Assembly: GCA_030847615.1 (NCBI GenBank)
Contig: JAUMIR010000001.1
Coordinates: 376,880,687-376,944,686 of the forward strand
Reading direction: 5' to 3'
Source of the DNA: Gambelia wislizenii
Taxonomy: Eukaryota; Chordata; Lepidosauria; Squamata; Crotaphytidae
Length of the DNA stretch: 64,000 nt
The notes under the pieces are model-generated. The model was not told the DNA's origin. It saw only the letters and a list, made by a program, of their open reading frames with translations, and did no database searches. This document shows positions 24,641 to 35,101 of the stretch, one piece after another (within the stretch, counting starts at the first letter, position 1; each line of letters opens with the position of its first letter). The translations under genes and the position numbers were made by a program.

Positions 24641-25719
24641 GTACATTACCTCCTGCTTTATTTGAGTTTTCTGATCCACTAAGCCTAAGATTGGGGAGAC
24701 AGAGGGGAAGGGGAGAGAGAGGAGATTAAAATGTTGGGATATTTTGCAGCTGTTTCTATAAGTATTATAAGAAAACAGGGATGATTGTGGCTTGCTATAT
24801 ATCATAAAAACATACAGTAACCATGTGTGGTTTTAAGAATAAAGTCAACAAATCTCTAGCTTCTATTAAAACTATGGATTAGACATGAAGATAGATGCTA
24901 ATATTTAGTGACTAATTTGAATATGGAATGGTAAGGTTTTTGTGCCAAAGCTGCAACTTTAAACCCTTGTATTCATGAGAGTAAGGTGCTTTGAGCTCTG
25001 TTAAATGTATTTCTCAGTACATGCATTGGATTGTGCTAAAAACATGCTGATCTTAAATTCTGCAATATAAATTTCAAAGGACTAAAATGTGAAACTGGCT
25101 AAAATAGCATTTTATTACCCTGTAAATAATTGGATAATAGTATTGATGCTTTGAGCCTGGCATGGATTACATTCATGGAGCTTGGATGTGGAGAACTTTC
25201 TCACTATCTGCTATTTTTAATAAACAAACAAATAAACAGGATGCTCTCGTGGCATATCAGGAATATTTATCAAAATTGCAGCTCTTTTAAATTTGTTCCA
25301 CACTCTTGCTTGCCATTCATTGATTGGGACAGGGATGAGTTAAGCTTTCTATTTACTCTTCCTTGGGAGAAAGAATTGTTTCTACATACTTTTCTCTTGA
25401 GGCAAGCAAAGTCCAGCTCATGCAATACATCTTACTTTCCCCATCCCCACTGCAGCTCACTATGACCCCTTCGATCACTTATTAAAGGACAATGGACCAT
25501 CCAAAAGAACATGGGAAGAATGCAGTGGGAGAGTAGAATTAGATGGAATTCAGGACACACCCTGAATAAGCAAAGTGCCTTTGTGATCACACAGAGTACT
25601 GATGGATTCAGTATTCTTATAAATGGCTGTTGAAATAAAAGTGATATGTATAATTTATACTCATTTAAGAAGAAACAGTAAATCCTCAGTAGCAATCACT
25701 TTTGACTGCTTATTTCCAG

Positions 25720-25825
25720 TTGGGAAGCTTGTACTGGATTTCCAGCCAATTTTCAATTAACCAGTCCTCTGGAACACCAGACCTTGGAAACTGTGGATCC
25801 AGACAGCTATTTTATGCAATATAAG
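25720..25825 (+). CDS. DCDC1: DCDC1-like exon 4
   Basis: This 106-bp exon is phase 2 in and phase 0 out. The acceptor is TTATTTCCAG and the donor GTGGGT. The translation begins WEACTGFPANFQLTSPLEHQ and ends DPDSYFMQYK. It lies only 1.1 kb from exon 3. The WEACTGFP start is conserved-looking, but I do not recognise a named motif. Its downstream intron is the longest in the window (21 kb) and holds the hAT, L2/CR1, L1 and minisatellites. Confidence 0.77.
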
Positions 25826-26600
25826 GTGGGTAACATACGTGAAATCAAATATTTCTGTCGTCCAGTAAAACTTTTAAATTTTTTTATATTTGACTAGTTC
25901 TTTCAGAATATGGATGAAATTGCTGGGTCAAAAGAAGTTAGAATTTGTGTCCAATGGGAAGCAATCCAATACAGTTGGAAAATATTCACACTTGTCTCTA
26001 CTAATATTAGCAGTCCCTGTTCATAAGTTTCATCTAGCAAGACACTTCACGAGCTGCTGTTGGACATGCGTGATTTTAATAGGGATGCTCTCTGTTTTCT
26101 TTTGCAATAAAGTACTTCCTCAGAGGAATACTCTGGCACCTCTTTTGAAGGGTGATTATCATATGGTGAAACTACAACATTGATTGTTCCAGAGGCAATT
26201 GTGCAATTCTTTAATATAAGATCACCACTCCTGATTCTGACTAACTGTGTCTGCCCATTGACCACTAAACATCATAGTAGAACTGTGTGGTGTTTACACA
26301 GTCATATGGCTCCAACAGCATTACTGTAATGTTTAAAGGGAACCCAGTTTCACCAATAATGTCCGAGGTGCAACAGTTAGCCATTGGTCTTTTTCTCTTG
26401 CAGATATTTTAGCAGATTAAATTTAATGATAATATTTAAACATGTTAAGGATTTTTTTTTAAAAAAATCTGAGACACATTGATACTGAATGTATTTAAAA
26501 TATTTTAATTTTCTGTTTTTGAATAAAGATCAATAATTACAATTTAAAATAAAAAGAGTTAATTTATTTTTAATTATTCTTAACAAACATGACTTGGATA
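25826..26600. other. Start of intron 4, no gene seen
   Basis: AT-rich and no recognisable element. A frame of 97 codons at 25890-26183 shows no domain and no splice support. Confidence 0.45.
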
Positions 26601-26601
26601 T

Positions 26602-26962
26602 GTGAAGTCGAAGGCTTTCACAGCTTGCATCCATAGGTTTTTTTGTGATTTTTTTTTTCTGGGCTGTGAGGCCGTGTTCTGGAAGAGTTTGTTCCTGATG
26701 TTTCACCTGCATCTGTGGCTAGCATCTTCAGAGAATGGTTGGGTAGGGGTGTGTGGGGTTTATATACTGTGAGTCCCTGTTGGAGAGGATATGTAAATTT
26801 GTGTATTTGAATGGCTAGTTCATGGGGGAGATATGCAAGGAGGATTAGTGTCTGTTTGGCTAAAGGTCCGTTGTCTGCTGGAAATCCCCCTGTCCCTGGG
26901 TGAAGTTCATTTGCATGTGTTGAGTTTTGATTTTGCTGTTTTTCAAGACTGGTAGCCAACCT
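26602..26962 (-). mobile_element. Penelope-like retroelement 3' region
   Basis: On the minus strand a decayed frame begins near WLPVLKNSKIKTQHMQMN and leads into a non-coding tail with CATCTGTGGCTAGCATCTTC in + orientation and the family's TTCTGGAAGAGTTTGTTCCT block, ending with the GTGAAGTCGAAGGCTTTCAC terminus. The WLPVLKNS-type motif fits the end of a GIY-YIG endonuclease-containing Penelope protein as I remember it from lizard repeats. Assignment is tentative. Confidence 0.45.
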
Positions 26963-27865
26963 TTGTTTACTTTAAGGGTTTCTTCTTTCCTGTTGATAAT
27001 TTTTTCAACTTAAATTTTACATAATCTCTCAGCACATTTAGTTGAGATTTTATTTCATAAAAGATGCAGCAAAAAATATTATTAAAACAGTTTAATTAGA
27101 ATCATGTAAACTCAATTACACTGAATTACAAATGCTGTTTCTACTGTATATTCATACTTTTATCAATACTGAATTTTAAACTGTTTTATGTTATGCGCCG
27201 TGCTGAAATTTTTGTTATATAATAGCTTATAAATACTGCAAATAAATAAATAAAGCAGGGCTGGAAATGGGTGGGATGGGGATCTGACAGTATTTCCCAG
27301 CCTTCTCTGGGATTTTGGGAGTTGTAGTCCTATACTGCTGCAGAACATGAAGATGGGAAAGTCTGGCATACCCACTCAAAGGTCAAGAAACCAGTTCAGA
27401 AATGGAAGAGGCTAGGCCTTCAAAATCCTAGATAGATTCCAGCTTGTTCCAGTACATGTTGGATACCAACAGAACTCTTTTCTTGGGTTTGACTACCTTT
27501 TGAGGTCCAGCACTCTTGAAACAGAACAGATCCACATAGAAAGTCAGCCATCTGACTCAGGGCCCTGATCTAGTGCCTTTCTGGATGGTATTACTGTCTG
27601 ATTTTGGCCTTTTTCCTCTGAATCAGTGCTCCAAGTCACTTCTGTCATGACAGATTATGTCATGACAGACCCTTTAAGCAGTTTTAGTCTTTTTTTTATA
27701 GCAAGAATGGGAGAATAGGCAAAGAACCAAAGGCTGAAGAGAACAAGAGGTTCAATGATGTATGCTACCTCATTGCCTCACAGCAGTAATTAAAGTCATA
27801 GATCATTGGATCTTGAGTTTCCCTTCTGTTACAGAAGGAATTCTGTTTTAGTTGGTGGTTCTAAC
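26963..27865. other. Intron 4, short repeat remnants
   Basis: A LINE/SINE-like end occurs at 27190-27257 (ATAAATACTGCAAATAAATAAATAAA-type tail), and a fragment of the foldback family (GGGATTTTGGGAGTTGTAGTC) lies at 27308-27328. CATGACAGA is tandemly duplicated at 27645-27669. Nothing coding. Confidence 0.45.
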
Positions 27866-27868
27866 TGG

Positions 27869-28097
27869 TTGTGTGTGTGTACCTTCAAGTCGCCTGTCAA
27901 CATATGGTGACTCTATGAATTTCTTAGGGTTTTCTTAGGGAGGGAACACTAAGAGGTGGTTTTGCCAGTTCCTTCCTCTGATATATAGCCTACAGCACCT
28001 GGTATTCATTGGTGGTCTCCCATCCAAGTACTAACTGGAGATGACCCTGCTTAGCTTCCAAGATCTGATGGGTCTGGTGCCTTTAGGGCATTTGGCC
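27869..28097 (-). mobile_element. 5S-rRNA-derived SINE
   Basis: On the minus strand the head matches 5S rRNA: GGAAGCTAAGCAGGGTC, GTTAGTACTTGGATGGGAGA and CCAGGTGCTGTAGGC. This region includes the A-box and C-box parts of the 5S internal RNA polymerase III promoter. The body (CAGAGGAAGGAACTGGCAAA) and tail (CGACTTGAAGGTACACACAC) follow. The tail matches that of the CORE-SINEs in this window, suggesting shared LINE machinery. 5S-derived SINEs (SINE3, 5S-Sauria) are known from fish and lizards. It is not a functional 5S gene because the head is diverged and fused to a SINE body. Confidence 0.85.
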
Positions 28098-28725
28098 TAT
28101 CCAGTTTGTAGTAGGAAGTATGTTTCTTTCTATCAGTTTCTTTTGCCACTTCTCCATTTCTCTGCAACCCCAATGATACCTCCCATGCTGTTCTGGAGGG
28201 TCCCCAACATTCAAGAACAGGTTTTTAGGTCAAACAAGGAAATGCAAGAAGAAAGAGAAATGAGAGTATCACCTCTTCTCTCCATGTTCAACCAATGAAA
28301 GCAACCAATGGATACGATCCAGGGCTCTGACAACAGTTCCATTCTAGGGGACGTAAGATTCAAGCTATAATCACAGATTTAAAAACTGTCATTTCTAGAA
28401 GATGAGGCTATCCATTGTATTGACTATAATTGGAAGGTCACTAATACTACTATACAAAAGATAATTTTTACTAGTTGAGATACTTATAACATCCTTCCTA
28501 AGATTTGTGCACCCAAGCAGGTACTGTTTTATATTGATAGAATCTAAACATTATGCAGAATATGAGGAAGTTAGGTGTCTCCCTGCCTTTGTTAACATCT
28601 ACTGCCACAAAGATTAAGTGCAAAAGTGCCTGGTTGTGGACATAGTCATCATTATACCCAGCATTTTTTTGCTGTATATGAGTCCATTTATTCTTGCAGA
28701 TTATAAAAACAGCATGGTTTAGCAA

Positions 28726-28970
28726 AGAGCCAGCATGGTGCAGTGGTTTGAGTGTTGGACTACAACTCTGGAAAACAGGATTTGAATCTCTGCTCAGCCA
28801 CAGAAACCTACCGGGTGACCTTGGGCAAGTCACACTCCCTCAGCCTCAGAGGAAGGCAAAGGCAACCCCCTCCGAACAAATATTGCCAAGAAAACCCCAG
28901 GATAGGTTGGTCTTAAGGTCACCTAAATCAGAAACGACTTGAAGGAACATGACAACAACAGCAACAACAG
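28726..28970 (+). mobile_element. tRNA-derived CORE-SINE (MIR-like), with target duplication
   Basis: Head with A-box-like TGGTGCAGTGGTTTGAGTG and B-box-like GGATTTGAATC, then a core GTGACCTTGGGCAAGTCAC and CTCAGCCTCAGAGGAAGGCA as in MIR/CORE-SINEs, and a tail CGACTTGAAGGAAC followed by CAACAA repeats. An exact 11-bp duplication, TGGTTTAGCAA, flanks it (28715-28725 and 28971-28981), showing insertion by LINE-type target-primed reverse transcription. The conserved ends suggest a relatively recent copy. Confidence 0.88.
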
Positions 28971-28981
28971 TGGTTTAGCAA

Positions 28982-30150
28982 GCATGTAATTTGTTTATAT
29001 TTATGCAATGTTTGTTTTTAAAATAACTGGCTACCGATCACTACTGTGAATTGATTGTTCAGCATAATTGCACTCTAAAACGTGAATACAGGACTCTGTT
29101 TTGATCATAACAAGGGGGAATAGTACTGTGCATTTTTGTTGGTAAAGAGAAAATGAAACGTGAGAAGCAAAACCAGAGAATCAAACATTTCATGCAACAG
29201 AGAAATTAACATTATAGTTGTGATTCCAGTAGAGACAGTCATACTTTTTAAATCTAAAAATGTGCCTAGGGGATGCAGCAAGTGTAAACATTTTTCTGAG
29301 AATAGTAATTTCATGTCATCAATAACAATTGTTCAAAGCTAAATTAAAGACAAAGTGACCAAATACCAATGTTTTGTTTTTTAAAAAGAAAACCTAATGT
29401 TAAAGCTCACTGAGATGTATAAAATGCTAAAAGGATTACACACTAAAACGGCAAAAGTCTCATGTTCTGGATATTTACACATGAAGATTGTGGTTGGGTG
29501 TAGATAGTAATGCTCAACCCCCTGACTGTTGTTTTTAATCTTTTATTGACAGGCAAAACCTTTCCAGCAGAGTAAAATTTGTGACATATAATCCACATTC
29601 GTAAATCTGGGGATAGAGATAACCCAGACAATTACAGCCTGTTGCTCTTTTATCACTTTTGAGAAGGCTAGGCCATGTATCAGTGACCTGAAGTAGATTG
29701 CTGGCATTTGTTTTGATAAAGACAGTATTGGAAGCAATATCTTTGTGGATGTTGGATATTTTTCTTTGCAGTTAGTTTCTTAATGAAAGCACAGTGGCAT
29801 TTAAATGTACAGTACACATTTGAACATTCCTTTACAGGAACCAGGTAAAATGTTAAAGAAAGTGGATAGATGTTTGTATCTTCAGATTTTATTTACATTA
29901 TTTTGACTGCTCTGCTGTATATTACCAGTTTGCACATAGTGGAGAAATCAAACGTGCTTCTATATTACATTTATCATTGGATGTTCACCACAAGAATTTA
30001 ACTCATTTGGCTTTATGATTGCAGTCCTGTGAATTGTTGCACTGAAGCCAGATCACATAAGATCAGTCTGTGTGCTCCATTTCTGCAGGGTTACGATACA
30101 GGGCAACTGATAGAGGACACATTATTTGTTGTAATGTAACAAGTAAAGAT
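28982..30150. other. Intron 4, no gene seen
   Basis: AT-rich sequence between the SINE and the hAT. Only short frames on either strand. Confidence 0.45.
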
Positions 30151-30646
30151 GATCTAGACCAGTGATTCCCAAAGTGGGCACTACCGCCCCCTGGTGGGTG
30201 CTGCAGCGATTCAGGGGAGCGGTGATGGCCACAGGTGCATTTGGGGGCGATGAATAACTGTAAGGGGGTGGTGAAAGCATAAAAGAAAGAAGATTTAGAA
30301 AAATTGATTTCTGTATTCTGCTCATAATGCTTAATTTTTCTTTGAACAACGTACTGGACATTGGCTCGGTTCCCACATACTCTCTCATTTGCATTGAGGT
30401 ATGTGCACTTGCGCACTGCTACTGTTCATGTGGTGCCACTGAATTGCCGTTCCAAAACACGTGAGCACTACGAGAATTGCTGCGGGCAACTGCCACTTGT
30501 GCGATTGGTCGATCGCAAGGCCAAAGCCTGGAATGGCAGCGACAGTACGAGCTACTGGCTGTACTACCAGCAGATTTTGGAGCACACTATGAATCAGGAG
30601 ATTTCCCATAATTATTACGGGAAATTACGGTGTAATATAACTCTGA

Positions 30647-30974
30647 GGACTTTTTCGGACAGAGAACTACATTGCAAGAAGGGTCATCCCCCTTGTGACG
30701 CTGCTGCGTGGCAGGGGGGCATTTTGTATGACGCCTTCCCCCTGCCGATTCTGTTCTGGTACAGATCGCAGCTCCAGAGTAATATTTGGCCGTTTCTTAA
30801 TCATGGAAGTTGACCGTGATTAAGAAACAGCCAAATATGATGCTGGAGCTGCAATCTGTACTGGAACAGAATCGGCAGGGGGACGGCATCATACGAAATG
30901 CCCCCCCTGCTACGCAGCAGCGTCGCAAGAGGGATGACCCTTTTTGCGGTGTATTTCTCTGTCCGAAAAAGTCC
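30647..30974. repeat. Foldback MITE, copy C, inside the hAT
   Basis: 328 bp, close to a perfect palindrome. The left arm starts GGACTTTTTCGGACAGAG and the right arm ends CTCTGTCCGAAAAAGTCC. Arms stay complementary inwards (GATTCTGTTCTGGTACAGAT with ATCTGTACTGGAACAGAATC; GCCGTTTCTTAATCA with TGATTAAGAAACAGCC) and meet around 30810-30815. Flanking trinucleotides are TGA and TAA, compatible with a decayed TWA duplication. No coding capacity. It postdates the hAT insertion. Confidence 0.85.
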
Positions 30975-31212
30975 TAAGTTAGATTGTTGTGATATTGTGA
31001 CAAGTTAAAGTTAACTAATAAATAGTGTGACTATAATTGGTGAGTATTATTTATTTATTTTGTAATAATTATATGCGCTTTACAATTAATAATATCATGT
31101 TTATTTATTTCATTAATATTTATTTTAGTTTGTTTTTTACAAAAATATTTCAAAAAATTACAAAAAATTAATTAAAAATACCTCCTAAAAATTATTTTTT
31201 CTACAGATAATA

Positions 31213-32620
31213 ATGGCTCAACCAAAGAAAAAATGTAGACAACATAATATCGAATATTTGAAATATGGCTTTATTGAGTCGCTGTAAACAATACATTACC
31301 AATGTGCCTGATTTGCCACAAAGTTTTATCAAAACGAAGCTATGAAGCCTTTCAGACTACAAGAACATTTGACTAAAATTCATGGTGATAAAAAAGATAA
31401 GGATTTATCTTATTTTTGAACACTAAAAGAAAAATTTATCAAACAACCGACATTGGCAAAACTTTTTTCAACTGCAACCACACAAGTAATGGCAAATCAG
31501 CGATGGCTTGCTTGCTTCTTACAATATTTCGTTAATGATTGCCAAATTGGGAAAACCTCATACTATTGGTGAAGAACTAATTATACCGGCTATAAGTGAA
31601 GTAATTCGTACTGTGCTACACAAGCCAGCATCTGATATTATCAAGAAAATTTCGTTGAGCAATAATACAGTGCAAAGAAGAATTGATGAAATTGCTCAAG
31701 CTGTTGAAGATTCATTGTGTGGCTATTTAAAAACATCTGTTTTCTAGTCAACTTGATGAGTCAACTTTGTTAGGAAATGAAGCTTTACTTTTAGCATATG
31801 TGCGGTTCACAATGGAAGAAAAAAATTGCCAAGAATTATTATTTGTTAAATATTTGCAAACTGCTACTACAGGAGAATCAATATTTCATGCATTGGATGT
31901 GTTTTTTTTAAAGAAAAAGAAATACCTCTGAGTAATATCTTATCAGTAGCCAGAGATGGTGCTCCAGTGATGGTAGGGCACTACAGGGGTTTTCTTGCAT
32001 ATTTAAAAAAAGGAGGTGCTGAATGCATTCACAGTACACTGTATCATCCATCGTCAACATCTAGTTGCCAAAAATTTAAGTGCATGCCTACATACTTCAT
32101 TACAATATGTAATTAAAGCTATCAACACAATCAGAAGCAAATCACTGAATGACAGATTATTTAAAGAGCTTTGTATTGAAAACGATGAAGAATTTAATCG
32201 TTTGCTGCTTCATATAGAAGTTCGTTGGTTGTCAAAGGGTGCCTGTTTAGATAGGTTTTATAAGCTGTTTAACTCGGTGCTGGAGTTCTTGAAAGATAAA
32301 AATGATGCTTTATGATCCAATTTAATTCAATCCAAAAGTGACATCGCTTACTTGACCAACTTGTTTCAAAAATTTAACAAAAGCAATCTTCAGCTTCAAG
32401 GTGATGAACTGAATTTAATAAAAATAAAATCTGTTATTTCTGCATTTGTGACAAAACTTCTTCTGTACAAATGAAATTTTGGATGAGGGGAATTCAGCCA
32501 GTTCCCAAATTTATCAGGAGCAGGAAAAAAAAAAAAGATGAAGACATACTTTCTTATTGTGAGCACTTGGATGCTCTCCATTCAGATTTTAATCAACGAT
32601 GATATTTTGATGATATTTTG
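31213..32620 (+). pseudogene. hAT transposase pseudogene
   Basis: Spliced by frameshifts rather than introns. Segments in at least two frames cover an N-terminal basic/BED-like region, the segment DIIKKISLSNNTVQRRIDEI (around 31637-31700), the DGAP motif with the conserved Asp near 31950, and CIIHRQHLVAKNLSACLHTS to EVRWLSKG. The family resemblance is to domesticated ZBED5/FAM200-like proteins and their parental Charlie/Buster transposases. Stops at the ends of each block, and loss of the region after about 32600, make it non-functional. I see no sign of host domestication such as a splice signal or promoter. Confidence 0.75.
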
Positions 32621-33837
32621 AAAATGAACGCCCCTCATATCCTTCTGTTTAATTGCTATTAAAATTTAAAAAAATTCCCAGGGGGTGCTGAGTAATATTT
32701 TTTTCTGGAAAGGGGGCAGTAGGCCAAATAAGTTTGAGAACCACTGATCTAGACGATCAGGTATCCTTCTCTCTTTTAGTGCTTATTACTCACTAGGGTT
32801 ATCTGGAAAACAACAGACCAGGGCCAAATCAGACATCTCATTCATTGAATGTGAGCTTGTATGTTTGATTATAAAAAAAAAATATTGGGAAGATGATTAA
32901 ATCGTCAGTGAAGAAAGACATTGGGTACATCCAACTCAAACCAGGTTAGGGCCAATTTGAGAATCTACTCCATAGTTTTGAGAGCAGCAAAGAAGTTGTT
33001 AATAGCTGCCCCTGTTGTATCATCACAATCCCATTCAGTCCAATATATTTTATTAGTCAAGGGGTGTTTATGTTCTAGATCTCAAGGTATTGAGAAGGAG
33101 TCCTCAGAAACCTGCTGGGATAAATTTGCAAAACATTTTGTGAAGAAAATTGTTCAGATCTATTCTGCTTGGACTCCACATTGAGAGTAGATTCTGGAGA
33201 GGTATTAAAGGGCATTTGTCCTGTTTGGATGGTTGAGTTTCCATTTATTCAGCCTGATAATGTGAAGAAGTTGCTTTGAGGAGTGAGGCCAACCACTTGC
33301 TCATTAGATCCATGTCGATCCTGGCAAATAAGAACTGTCAGAGGAGTACTGGCCAATTAGGAGGTGGAGATTGTACAGGTTTCCTTGAAAGAGGGATGTG
33401 TTCCATCTCCTTTAAAATAAGTGGTTGCAAGACCTTCAGTGGGTCCCACGCCCTATATAACTATCAGCCAGTTTCTATCTTCTTTACAAAGTAAGGTCTT
33501 AAGAGTGAGTGTAGCAGCACAAATCCAGGCCTTCTTGAATGTGTCTGATGACCTGGATCCTGGCAATAGGACAGAAGTACCCCTGATCACCTTGGTGGAT
33601 GATCTATGTGAGGAACCGGAGAGTGGGAGTGCTTCTCAGTTGGCTCCAATGGACCTCACAGCAGCGTTTGATCGTGCTGTCCTTCTGGGCAGTTTGGCTG
33701 AAAAGGAAATCAAGGGCACTGTATTGCAGTGGTTCTCTTTCTTTTTGGCTGAACTTTCCCAGAGGTGGTGCTGGGAATTGTTGTTCAGCCTCCTGGCTGT
33801 TAGCCTGTAGGGTTCTGCAAGCTCATTATTGTCTCCT

Positions 33838-33859
33838 GTATGTATGTATGTATGTATGT
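33838..33859 (+). repeat. (GTAT)n expansion inside an L2 motif
   Basis: Five GTAT/TATG units sit exactly where L2 reverse transcriptases encode the Y-M-K-P-L-G-E box; the sequence continues GTGAAGCCACTGAGGG. Confidence 0.8.
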
Positions 33860-33876
33860 GAAGCCACTGAGGGATC

Positions 33877-34128
33877 ATAGAATCATAGAATTGCAGAGTT
33901 GGAAGAGACCACGAGGGCCATCCAGTCCAACCCCCTGCCACGCAGGAAATCACGATCAAAGCATCCCTGACAGATGGCCATCCAGCCTCTGTTTGAAGAC
34001 CTCCAAGGAAGGAGACCCCACCACGCTCTGAGGGAGTGTGTACCACTGCCGAACAGCTCTTACTGTCAGAAAGTTCCTCCTAATGTTGAGGTGGAGTCTC
34101 TGTTCCTGGAGCTTGCATCCATTGCTCC
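33877..34128 (-). mobile_element. CR1 LINE 3' fragment
   Basis: Begins in + orientation with CATAGAATCATAGAATTG (complement of the CR1 tail) and carries the complement of the CR1 C-terminal coding end, translating on the minus strand as [16 protein letters not shown] and [20 protein letters not shown]. It is 5' truncated, as usual for CR1. Confidence 0.85.
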
Positions 34129-34735
34129 ATGTAGTCATCTGGAGTTTAGAGGTGGGATGCAGATGATGCCCAACTCTGTCTCTCTCTTTTGCTGCTGATG
34201 CAAGGAGTCTGTGGAAGTCCTGAATCACTGTCAGATGCAGTGAAGAAATAGATATCAATGAATAAATTAAGGCTCAATCCAGACAAGACAAAATTTCTTC
34301 AATAGGAAAGCCAGTCTGGGATTGGGATTGCAACCTATTCTAGATGGAGTTGTGCTCCATCTGAAAGACCACGTTTGCACCAGGGAGGGGGTTTTCTTCT
34401 GAGATTAGTTCTGGGTGTTAGTTTGGACATATGAAGCCCTAAACAGTTTGAGATTGGTATATTTGGAATACTTCCTCCTCCTCTGTGAATCTGCCCAGAG
34501 TGTGAGATTTTTAAAAGAATCCTTGTTGTGTGCCCCATCATCCCAAGGTGGTCTGTAAGTACACAAAACAGGGCTTTCTGTAACAGCACCCTGCTGTGGA
34601 ACTCACCCATCATGGGAAGTCAGTTTGGCTCTGCTGGGTTTTCTGGTGGGTACCACATTGTATTATATAGCTTTTGGTCCCTAAAGCCAAGGTTATCTTT
34701 TGAGATTATTTTAAGAGCTCTTTGGTGCTGCCTCA

Positions 34736-34889
34736 GAGTGTGGTCAAGTCTCCTTCTTTGGAGGTTTTTAAACAGAGACTGGATGGTCATCTTTTGGGCA
34801 TGCTTTGATTGTGTGTTTCTGCATGACGGGGTTGGACTGGATGGCCCTTGTGGTCTTCTTCCAACTCTATGATTCTAATTCTATGTGTG
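34736..34889 (+). mobile_element. CR1 LINE 3' end
   Basis: Codes for a degraded [21 protein letters not shown] end, then the CR1 3' UTR GGGTTGGACTGGATGGCC-like and ATTCTATG-type tail (34868-34885). It is abutted by the L1 insertion starting at 34924. Confidence 0.8.
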
Positions 34890-35101
34890 TTTTAAATTAG
34901 CTTTTATAACATTATTTTGATTTTTTTTTAAAATAAAGTGTTGATTAATAAAAATAAACATAAATAAGTGTCAGTTTGTTACAGAAATTTTATGGTATCA
35001 ACACTAACATAACCAAAAATAAAATACAACAAACAGTCAGAGAAGGGATGTGAAGTTGGAAGTATAACAAGACCACAGTACTTCAGTCCAGACATGCAAT
35101 T

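Larger units (their letters stand above)
30160..32746 (+). mobile_element. hAT-family DNA transposon (Charlie/ZBED5-like), decayed
   Basis: 2587 bp bounded by hAT ends CAGTGATTCCCAAAGTGGGC on the left and the complement of CAGTGGTTCTCAAACTTATT on the right. A perfect 8-bp target duplication, ATCTAGAC, flanks it at 30152-30159 and 32747-32754. A broken transposase reads in order from MAQPKKKCRQHNIEYLK (31213) through LSVARDGAPVM (around 31945) and CIIHRQHLVAKNLSACL to EVRWLSKGACLDRFYKLFNS (around 32215-32275). A BED-finger start and RNase-H-like hAT core are inferred from this. Multiple stops and a missing C-terminal dimerisation region mean it is inactive. A foldback MITE is inserted in its 5' part at 30647-30974. 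Confidence 0.9.
32930..34735 (+). mobile_element. L2-clade LINE, decayed, with a CR1 inserted
   Basis: Frames contain VRPTTCSLDP (around 33278-33310), VSLKEGCVPSPLK (around 33380-33417), a reverse transcriptase segment LITLVDDLCEE and DLTAAFDRAVLLGSLAEK (around 33655-33705) with VLQWFSFFLAE, then ADDAQL at around 34164 and an NPDKTK-type region at 34278. This order is that of L2 RT. The element is split by a reverse CR1 fragment at 33877-34128. Stops and frameshifts throughout. Confidence 0.8.

Noticed and set aside
24366..24665. Methionine-initiated 99-codon frame across exon 3
   Set aside because: The real exon starts at the CAG acceptor at 24514; the upstream part is intron read through.
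27980..28090. 5S rRNA gene
   Set aside because: Diverged 5S-like head fused to a SINE body and tail; incomplete 5' part.
28726..28970. tRNA gene
   Set aside because: A and B boxes belong to a SINE head; there is no cloverleaf, and a core and LINE-type tail with target duplication follow.
30361..30813. 150-codon + strand frame
   Set aside because: Runs from the hAT 5' region into one arm of the foldback MITE; no domain and crosses an insertion border.
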